Assembly: GCA_934339135.1 (NCBI GenBank)
Contig: CAKRHP010000017.1
Span: 15,407-79,406, forward strand
Direction of reading: 5' to 3'
Origin: an uncultured Lachnospiraceae bacterium
GTDB lineage: Bacteria; Bacillota; Clostridia; Lachnospirales; Lachnospiraceae
Length of the DNA stretch: 64,000 nt
In this document: in pieces, positions 1-6,522 of the stretch
How the letters are laid out: each line of letters begins with the position of its first letter
How positions within the stretch are numbered: the stretch's first letter is position 1
Notes under the pieces: model-generated
Seen by the model: the letters and a program-made list of their open reading frames with translations, nothing else
Told to the model about the DNA's origin: nothing
Databases searched by the model: none
Position numbers and translations under genes: made by a program

Positions 1-1144
1 ATACCGTCCCTTTCCCCTGATAGACCAGTGAGAATGACGGAATAACGTCTGCTGCCAGAAGTACGCAGCAGAGTATCACAAATCCCCGCTTCAATGAGGT
101 CCATTTCATGAAGCTGTAAAGTATCATTCCCAAGGCAATGGAAATAAAGGAGAGCATCCACAAAGAATGACCCATCGAAAGCTTTTCCAGCACAGCATAT
201 ACCGAAGTGGTCGTTCCTGCAAAAAGAAGCAGTGCCGTCCAGAACCCTGCCATAGATTTTCTTTTGCTGCACAAGGCACCAAAAACAGCAACAATAAATG
301 ACGATAAGCCAAAATAAAAGTCAACATTTCCCCGTTTCAGGCGTCGAAGAGGATCCAGAGAGAGCCATGCGTCCTGAAACATCCCCCGCATCACTCCGGA
401 ACCACTCGTATTTCCCCTTCCCTTCAGGGAAGCATACAGCCATATCCCTGTGATCAGAAACGCCAGAAGCATACTGCCCAGCACCGGAAAGCATTTTCCC
501 TTCTTGTGATACAAAAGCCGGTATATCAGAAGAAAGAGCAGCATCGCCGCCGACATCATCACCGCCAGTCCTGTGCCACTGAGAACGATCACCGTAAATA
601 CCGGAACAGCCTTTCCCAATGCCCTCCAGTCATCCTCCAGAAGATAGGCACTGATCCAGTGAAGCCATAAGGGCATCCATATCATAGCAAACACCTGTGG
701 CAGGTTTCCTTCTCCAAAAAGGATATAAAGATTATTGGGAATAAAAAACCACAAAATCCCAAGAAATGCTCCCACCCCCGGACGATCACTGTGATATCCT
801 ATATAAAGCCACACCAATGATCCCAGATAAAAAACCAGTGCCACAAACACCAAATATCCATTCAGATCATTTTCCCCGGCAATCCACTGGCAAAATGCCA
901 GAAAATAAATCGGCAGAGGTGCCTGATAACGCATGGTCTGCGCGCCGTTAAACCACAGACTGTCATAAAGGGGATACCAATTCCCTTTTCTTATGGCATC
1001 ATAAAGCATATTCCCTTTGTAAAGATACCCCATAGTATCCGTCCCTGCGGGATAATTTCCACTGATCATGATCAGATATGCTATGATTACAGCGGCTGCC
1101 GCATAAAGCAGTATCACCGCTATCATTCCTGCTTTTTTCTTCAC
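1..1144 (-). CDS. Polytopic membrane protein, PTPS_related/GT-C-like, XrtG-locus component (3' end cut by window edge)
   Basis: About 381 codons are visible and the frame runs off the left edge, so the C-terminus is missing. I chose a GTG start because AGGAG sits 6 nt upstream; a later in-frame ATG (codon 7) is the alternative. The N-terminus is one hydrophobic helix followed by an extracytoplasmic stretch containing PAGTDTMGYLYKGNMLYD and a YQAPLPIYFL segment, then many further hydrophobic helices. An acidic loop after the first helix is the pattern of GT-C-type glycosyltransferases and of the PTPS_related membrane family (Pfam PF10131, from memory). It is the last visible gene of the exosortase G operon, 12 nt after the PTPS-like gene. 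A role in lipid-linked sugar handling is inference; it could also be a flippase-like membrane protein. Confidence 0.65.
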   Translation of the reverse strand, partial: MKKKAGMIAVILLYAAAAVIIAYLIMISGNYPAGTDTMGYLYKGNMLYDAIRKGNWYPLYDSLWFNGAQTMRYQAPLPIYFLAFCQWIAGENDLNGYLVFVALVFYLGSLVWLYIGYHSDRPGVGAFLGILWFFIPNNLYILFGEGNLPQVFAMIWMPLWLHWISAYLLEDDWRALGKAVPVFTVIVLSGTGLAVMMSAAMLLFLLIYRLLYHKKGKCFPVLGSMLLAFLITGIWLYASLKGRGNTSGSGVMRGMFQDAWLSLDPLRRLKRGNVDFYFGLSSFIVAVFGALCSKRKSMAGFWTALLLFAGTTTSVYAVLEKLSMGHSLWMLSFISIALGMILYSFMKWTSLKRGFVILCCVLLAADVIPSFSLVYQGKGTV

Positions 1145-1156
1145 TGTGCACTCCTC

Positions 1157-1618
1157 TTAATCAATAATACGGTCTAAGATTCCATCGATCACATCACTCA
1201 TCTGCTGTTTCGAACTCCTGCGGATGCTTTCCAGATATTCCTGTTCCCTCTCAAAACTGATCACGTAGCTTCTGGTAGGAGTCTCACTACTCTCCATCTT
1301 TACCAGATGACCTCCCAGCTCTTTGACAATATTACGGATCTCATCTGCAAAATAATCCGACATATTTTCCAGTGTCGGCACCATATGATCAAAGGGCTCT
1401 ACCTCGTTTAATATCCGATTCTGATATTTATTAAAATATTCGTCGATTGCTTTTTCATACGCGTCAAACTGTACGAATTTCTGGTCGCTCATAAGGACAT
1501 CCACCATAAACTCCCATGTATGGGGATGAATCTCGCCCTCTTTTCCGTTAATGACAATAAAATGATTGGCATTAAGATAAAATTTAAATTTATATTCCCG
1601 AAACGTGGTCCGTGCCAT
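1157..1618 (-). CDS. 6-pyruvoyl-tetrahydropterin synthase-related protein, XrtG-associated type
   Basis: 153 aa. The start is the ATG preceded by GGGGAG; an open frame extends 15 codons further upstream but lies inside the previous gene. The fold signature of PTPS/QueD is visible: His19 in NANHF and the HPH pair (His31, His33) match the three zinc ligands, Asp77-His78 match the catalytic Asp-His, and a Glu near residue 109-112 may bind the pterin-like ligand. The catalytic cysteine that normally lies a few residues before HxH is absent, and the protein has no cysteine at all. This agrees with the exosortase G-associated PTPS-related family (TIGR03112 from memory), whose reaction is unknown. 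It overlaps the upstream gene by 29 nt, which suggests translational coupling. Confidence 0.8.
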   Translation of the reverse strand: MARTTFREYKFKFYLNANHFIVINGKEGEIHPHTWEFMVDVLMSDQKFVQFDAYEKAIDEYFNKYQNRILNEVEPFDHMVPTLENMSDYFADEIRNIVKELGGHLVKMESSETPTRSYVISFEREQEYLESIRRSSKQQMSDVIDGILDRIID

Positions 1619-2711
1619 GTGCTTTCTCCCCTTCCTGCGATATCTGTGCCATAAAACTCTCATAGGTTTCCTGTAGAGCAGAGGCTTCCTGACATTCCAT
1701 CTGCTTCTCTATCCGAAAGGCTGCCCTCTGTGATTTCATCTGTTCCAGTGCCTTTTCCATTTCCTGCGCCTGATACTGGAGAAACAATAAGATCAGTCCA
1801 TCTCCTGACTCCCTCTCAAAGCGTACCACCTTTTCATCCAAAAGGATCTGCGCCTTCTGGAGAAAATGATTTCTCTGTTCTTCAGAGTCAAATGCCAGAC
1901 TTACAAAAACAACCGGTACAATCTGTCTCTGTACCATTTTTTGTACAAACATTTTCATAGCAGACGGCTTAAACACACTCCATCTGGTATGATACCAGTT
2001 CATTTCCCGGATCATTTCCGTCTGCTCCGTCAGCACCTTATTTAACCCGGTAATGTGTTCCTGCATCGCCTTCATCCGTTTCTCCCTCAGATCCAGAACA
2101 TTGGCAAAGATCATGGAAACCACCAAAAGAAGTCCCAATAACAGGACACCAAACACATACAGTCCGATCTTGGAGGACAGGAAAATATTATTGTCCAGGA
2201 TCACTGTATCATTGGTCAGAAGGCAGATCTTGTACTCTGCACCGTTATATTCAAAGATCACGCCGGATGCCACATATCTGACTCCATCCATCTGAATTGT
2301 CTTATGGTTCACACGGTTGACCTCCAGATCATGCAAAAATTTCGCCGCACTGTCCGAAGTAAAAAATGTCTCCGTGGTCAATCCCTTATACCGGTTCGTT
2401 TCCGTGACATCCTTCACAAATAAAAGCGCCTGATCCTTTGTCAATGTCCAATATTTTCTCCCGGAAGTATCAAGGGAACCCAGAATCTTCTGAACAATTT
2501 CCTCGTCACTCCGGTCCTCCAGCACATTGATCTGATCCAGGACCAGCTGCACATAAGCATCCTGCTGCTCCGCATAAATTGCCAGTACACTCTTTTCATA
2601 ATCCTTCGCCTCATGCCATCCGATCACCGCCATGACCGTTGCTGCCAGAATGATCAATACCGATATCACTTTAATATTGGTAATTATCTTCCAAAATCGT
2701 TTTTCTTTCAC
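1590..2711 (-). CDS. Two-TM protein with extracytoplasmic sensor and degenerate GGDEF-like cytoplasmic domain
   Basis: 373 aa from a GTG start; GAGGAG lies in the last codons of the upstream glycosyltransferase gene, so the two are coupled. Layout: TM helix about 10-30, extracytoplasmic domain about 35-178, second TM about 180-207, a short coiled coil (LREKRMKAMQEH onwards), then a cytoplasmic domain about 240-350. In the last domain a beta strand VPVVFVSLAFDSEEQ, a helix and a hairpin VVRFERESGDGLILLF resemble the GGDEF fold, but the GGDEF active-site string and an RxxD inhibitory site are not recognisable. I infer a sensory or scaffold role, perhaps binding a nucleotide, and not diguanylate cyclase activity. 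It sits between the GT2 and PTPS-like genes of the exosortase G operon. Confidence 0.65.
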   Translation of the reverse strand: MKEKRFWKIITNIKVISVLIILAATVMAVIGWHEAKDYEKSVLAIYAEQQDAYVQLVLDQINVLEDRSDEEIVQKILGSLDTSGRKYWTLTKDQALLFVKDVTETNRYKGLTTETFFTSDSAAKFLHDLEVNRVNHKTIQMDGVRYVASGVIFEYNGAEYKICLLTNDTVILDNNIFLSSKIGLYVFGVLLLGLLLVVSMIFANVLDLREKRMKAMQEHITGLNKVLTEQTEMIREMNWYHTRWSVFKPSAMKMFVQKMVQRQIVPVVFVSLAFDSEEQRNHFLQKAQILLDEKVVRFERESGDGLILLFLQYQAQEMEKALEQMKSQRAAFRIEKQMECQEASALQETYESFMAQISQEGEKAHGTDHVSGI

Positions 2712-2714
2712 TGC

Positions 2715-4082
2715 TTACTCCTCATTATTTACAAAATTTCTGATTTTTCCAAGGAACCCTGTAATAACACCAAAATCGTCCAGCACCGTTTTTACAAAAC
2801 TTTCTCTCTCCTGCGTAAAATTCTTTGTTTTCCATGCGCTGTCCGTATTGATACTGTTGATCACACCGGCAAAACGCATAAAAAATACCATAAGATTAAA
2901 AAACGGCAGCAGCGGGATCACATACCACTGCTTCGCATAATAGCGTCTTATTTCCTTGAAGCCCTTCAAAAATCCCACCGTGGAAATATAATAAAAAATA
3001 CCGATCAGTACATAAAGACCATATAAAAATAAGGTCGAATAACCGATCTGTGCAAAAGAATAATTCATACACAGCAGACAGATCAGTGCCAGATACCAGA
3101 TCATTCTCGGAAATGCAAAGGTATGGTCATACAGTAATGTTCTCACACCAACATTGGTAAACATTTTCCCAGCCTTCAGTTTGTCCTTTAAAAACAGATG
3201 CGAAACCTCCAGACTGCCTCTCTGCCATCGTTGTCTCTGGGTGTACAGCCGGTTCATATCTTCAATAGGATCCACGAAAAAGATCGCATCCTCGCAGATT
3301 CCCACCTTTGTGTTTTGCAGATATTTCATCTGAAAAGTAATCTGCGTGTCCTCACAGATCGTATCGGTATTGTAAAGCTGTGATTTTAATACCGCTGACT
3401 TACGAAATGCCGAAAATGCTCCGGACAAGGTATAGACAGCATTTACCTCTGCCGCATAATTACGCCCTGCAAGAAATGCCTGTGCATACTCCATGAACTC
3501 AATCTTCCGAAGGATCCTCGGCATTAACAGCGGATATTGCTGTACCTGCTTCGGATCGGTCAGGATCACTCCCGTCATACACTCGATAGACTGATCATCC
3601 TCAAACCGGTACACCATATTGCGGATAGCGGACTGCTCCAGCAGACCGTCACTATCAATATGAATAATATATTTTCCTTCACTGTTAAACAACGCGAGAT
3701 TCAACGCCTTCGACTTTCCCTGCTTTGCATTCAGCCACTGCATCCGCAGCTGCGGATACTTTTGCTGACATTCACAAAACACCTGAAAGCTGTCATCCTG
3801 TCCCTGATTGTTTACAAGAAAAATACGGATTTTTTCATCAGGATAATCACTCTCATCAATAGAACGAATACACTGCTCCAGCGTATCCATGGAATTATAG
3901 ATGGGCACGATCAGGGAAATCTCCGGATCAATGGCAGGCTTCACAATCTTTCTGCGGAAAATATGCTTCTTGATCAACACAAAAACACTTCCCACAGAAG
4001 GTACGATCTCCATCAGCACCGGAATAATGATCCATGCCGCCCAGAATAAAAAAGAATTGCAGAATCTATTTATCAGTTCCAT
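2715..4082 (-). CDS. Processive family 2 glycosyltransferase, XrtG-associated
   Basis: 455 aa from an ATG with AGGTGG 8 nt upstream; a GTG four codons earlier is less well placed. One N-terminal TM region is followed by the GT-A catalytic domain: SLIVPIYNSMDTLEQC, a DxD-like IDSDG (Asp143/Asp145), the acceptor motif ICEDTQ (Glu244/Asp245) and the processivity motif QRQRW (Gln282-Trp286). Two or more C-terminal TM segments follow. These features place it near cellulose, hyaluronan and poly-GlcNAc synthases, so it probably polymerises a sugar and exports it across the membrane. No PilZ domain is present. It overlaps the end of xrtG by 17 nt. It corresponds to the exosortase G-associated GT family (TIGR03111 from memory). 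The sugar cannot be predicted. Confidence 0.85.
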   Translation of the reverse strand: MELINRFCNSFLFWAAWIIIPVLMEIVPSVGSVFVLIKKHIFRRKIVKPAIDPEISLIVPIYNSMDTLEQCIRSIDESDYPDEKIRIFLVNNQGQDDSFQVFCECQQKYPQLRMQWLNAKQGKSKALNLALFNSEGKYIIHIDSDGLLEQSAIRNMVYRFEDDQSIECMTGVILTDPKQVQQYPLLMPRILRKIEFMEYAQAFLAGRNYAAEVNAVYTLSGAFSAFRKSAVLKSQLYNTDTICEDTQITFQMKYLQNTKVGICEDAIFFVDPIEDMNRLYTQRQRWQRGSLEVSHLFLKDKLKAGKMFTNVGVRTLLYDHTFAFPRMIWYLALICLLCMNYSFAQIGYSTLFLYGLYVLIGIFYYISTVGFLKGFKEIRRYYAKQWYVIPLLPFFNLMVFFMRFAGVINSINTDSAWKTKNFTQERESFVKTVLDDFGVITGFLGKIRNFVNNEE

Positions 4083-4662
4083 AAGTAAATCCACCTACTT
4101 TCTGGCGCACGATCTGTGTCTTCGTAAACACAAAGAAGTACAACAAAACGGACATTCCATAAAAGATAAGCCTGCCAATAAATGTATGTGCCACATAATA
4201 AGAAGGCATGCCCCAGATATAAATGATCACACAGATAGCAATGATCCTGAGTGCATTGGCAAAGATGATATAAAATGTGCCAAGAATCCCCACCACGACT
4301 CTCTCATAAACGGTATATGCCCGAAAAAATGCCACCAAAGACACAAATGCCATAATTTCCAGAATCCCGGAGCACTCAAAATCGATCAACAGCGAAATGG
4401 CACCTGCCTTGGAATCCACAAAGATCACACCATATTTAAAATACGCCGAAAACATCCCTGTCAGCTTTCCAAAGCCACCCGCGATCACTGCTACAAACTG
4501 CGCCAGCGGCTGCATACAATACGGCCGCACAAATACCATCATCAACACAAAAAGACCACAGCTCCCCCAGATAAAACGCCACGCCGGAAGCTCACTTTTG
4601 CGGGTAACACGTAAAACGTAAAGCCACACCACCACTATGATCAACGCAAAAATCGGTGTCAT
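4066..4662 (-). CDS. xrtG: Exosortase G, membrane sorting transpeptidase
   Basis: 198 aa, almost entirely membrane helices. The exosortase catalytic residues are all present: Cys97 in FECSG, Arg139 in ANALRI and His159 in AHTFIGRL. Exosortases and archaeosortases recognise a C-terminal tripartite signal (motif, TM helix, basic tail), cleave it and are thought to transfer the protein to another molecule. The start ATG directly follows the stop of the upstream substrate-like gene, with GGAAGGTGG as ribosome binding site in that gene's end. The target motif in the neighbour appears to be GTSTG just before its TM helix. The family is known bioinformatically (TIGR03110 from memory); the acceptor in Firmicutes is, as far as I know, not established. 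Confidence 0.88.
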   Translation of the reverse strand: MTPIFALIIVVVWLYVLRVTRKSELPAWRFIWGSCGLFVLMMVFVRPYCMQPLAQFVAVIAGGFGKLTGMFSAYFKYGVIFVDSKAGAISLLIDFECSGILEIMAFVSLVAFFRAYTVYERVVVGILGTFYIIFANALRIIAICVIIYIWGMPSYYVAHTFIGRLIFYGMSVLLYFFVFTKTQIVRQKVGGFTYGTDK

Positions 4663-6300
4663 TTATACCACCTTCCGCCTAAGCTTTCGATATCCAAACA
4701 CTGCCATTACCGAAGCTCCACAAAGAACCAGTCCCAGCCAGGCACCGGTAGAGGTACCTGCAATAGATACCCATTCCCGGCCAATATTAATATACTGCGC
4801 CTGGATCAGCTTCATATCGGACGCATCCATGCCAAAATGGTCTGCCAGCTTCTCCAGATCCACCTGATACTCCATCTCGTCAGATACAGACTTTCCCTCG
4901 GCTGTCTGATTTACTGTGAGATACATTTTTCCATAAACCGGTGCATCCTTATCATTCATATTTGTAGCGGTAGAACCGGAATTTAAATCCCATAAATAGT
5001 ACTCATATGTCCCTGCATCCAAATGATCCAGCTTGCAGTCCTTGTCAATATTGCCATCCTTATCCACTGCTACCAGACGGAAATTGATGGCTGTTTTGTC
5101 ATTTTCATTTACACGGATCGTAAAAGGCTGAAACTCCTTTTCATTCATATGCAGCATAGAAAGCACATGACCATATAAGGTCGTACCATCCTGATAAAGT
5201 GCTCCCTCCGCATCATTTCCAACACCGCCGCTGGTAGAATACTGGATCAGCTGATGTGGATAATAATCCCAGTCAGAATAATTTCCATCGTAAACAATTT
5301 TATAAAAGTTCTTATCTGTCTTTGTATCCTCTTTACGGTTTGCAATATTATCGATCAGGACATCCCCATTCATATAATATCCAAAAGAAATGGTCTCTTT
5401 ATACTGACGGATCGCAGATGCCGGAATCGCTATCTCATACTGACGGTTCGAATAGGAAACCTTTGCCCCGTCAATTCCCTCAATATGATCCTTGCGAAGC
5501 TGAAATGTAGTATGCCTGCCCAGATCCGTATAAATCGTATATTTCCCATTGCTGCTTGATCCTGCTCCGGTCGCAGATCCTGTCTCCTGCTCCTTCACAT
5601 ACAGATACAGATAATCTCCATCAAATACAGCCGCCGTCTCACGGATCCACTGATCATCCACCTGCTTCCCGGCAACAGCATCCCAGTCCGTAAAGGTACC
5701 ATCAATGGTGATCCCCTGATAAGCAGCTGTTGTCGGTGTTGGCTGTGCCAGCTCCTTTACGTTCTTAATATCTGCACTTTTCATCGAACTGCCACAATAT
5801 GTGATGGTATAATCATCTTCTACAAAGAAGGACTTCGGAACCGCAAACTCTATCTCATACTTATCAGCCTCTTTACTTGGAGAATAAGCCCCTTTTGCTC
5901 CATCAATATCCCCATACCAGGCATCCTTAAACTCCTTCATCATATTGGCAAAACGGATCTGGGTATGACTCCCCCCCTGTCCGCTCTGATATTTAATGCT
6001 TACATACGTATTCGTAACCGGCAGTCCGTACTCGTTGCCGCCATGCTGCTGTACGTAAAAGTACACATAATCCTGATCCTGCATCACAGCCCACTTCGCA
6101 ACGGCACTGTCCGTAGAAGACTGCATCTCTACTCCTGTCCACTCCTTGGGATCTCCGTCCACACTGACATTTGCAGCCGCTGCCACCTGCATTGGCACAG
6201 CAGAAGCTCCTGCTGCCGCAAAAGCCATCAGTGCCACTCCTGCAATTATCCTTCCTCTGTCATATATTCCCTTAAATCTATTTAACATACTCTTACACAT
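4663..6300 (-). CDS. Secreted protein with three CBM9/DOMON-like repeats and exosortase sorting tail (likely XrtG substrate)
   Basis: 545 aa. I start at the ATG that has AGAGGAAG 8 nt upstream; the open frame begins at a GTG three codons before. A signal peptide (about 10-42) ends near AVPMQVAAAA. Three related domains begin with DG....W: VDGDPKEWTG (about residue 47), IDGTFTDWDA (about 199) and YDGNYSDWDY (about 337), each followed by a YLYLYV-type strand, as in CBM9/DOMON-like carbohydrate-binding folds. The C-terminus has GTSTG, a hydrophobic helix of about 18 residues and the basic tail YRKLRRKVV, the layout of Firmicutes exosortase substrates (TIGR04145 from memory). It is first in the operon and directly abuts xrtG, which supports it as the dedicated substrate. 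The glycan bound is unknown. Confidence 0.85.
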   Translation of the reverse strand: MCKSMLNRFKGIYDRGRIIAGVALMAFAAAGASAVPMQVAAAANVSVDGDPKEWTGVEMQSSTDSAVAKWAVMQDQDYVYFYVQQHGGNEYGLPVTNTYVSIKYQSGQGGSHTQIRFANMMKEFKDAWYGDIDGAKGAYSPSKEADKYEIEFAVPKSFFVEDDYTITYCGSSMKSADIKNVKELAQPTPTTAAYQGITIDGTFTDWDAVAGKQVDDQWIRETAAVFDGDYLYLYVKEQETGSATGAGSSSNGKYTIYTDLGRHTTFQLRKDHIEGIDGAKVSYSNRQYEIAIPASAIRQYKETISFGYYMNGDVLIDNIANRKEDTKTDKNFYKIVYDGNYSDWDYYPHQLIQYSTSGGVGNDAEGALYQDGTTLYGHVLSMLHMNEKEFQPFTIRVNENDKTAINFRLVAVDKDGNIDKDCKLDHLDAGTYEYYLWDLNSGSTATNMNDKDAPVYGKMYLTVNQTAEGKSVSDEMEYQVDLEKLADHFGMDASDMKLIQAQYINIGREWVSIAGTSTGAWLGLVLCGASVMAVFGYRKLRRKVV

Positions 6301-6363
6301 CTCTATCACTTCCTCTTATGTCTGTCCTATGTTCATCGAAGTTTTTAGTAACTACAAAATAAA

Positions 6364-6387
6364 GGTAGGAAATGATCATTTCCTACC
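6364..6387 (-). terminator. Perfect 24-nt palindrome, probable terminator after the GH5 gene
   Basis: The 24-nt sequence is its own reverse complement (half-site GGTAGGAAATGA). Read on the minus strand it is followed by TTTATTTTG, so it can end transcripts coming from the GH5 gene about 135 nt upstream. It also lies 64 nt before the start of the XrtG operon, so it could instead be an operator for that operon. No clear -10/-35 pair was found in the 63 nt between it and the start codon. Confidence 0.55.
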
Positions 6388-6522
6388 CTCTCATATATTT
6401 TATCGTCTGATATACAAAGAAACATTATAGCAGAATATACAGATTCGTCAAATGGTAAAATATGAAATTTTGATGAAGCACAATTTTACTGAAAGAAAGA
6501 TAATCAGCTATAAAACCGGTAT

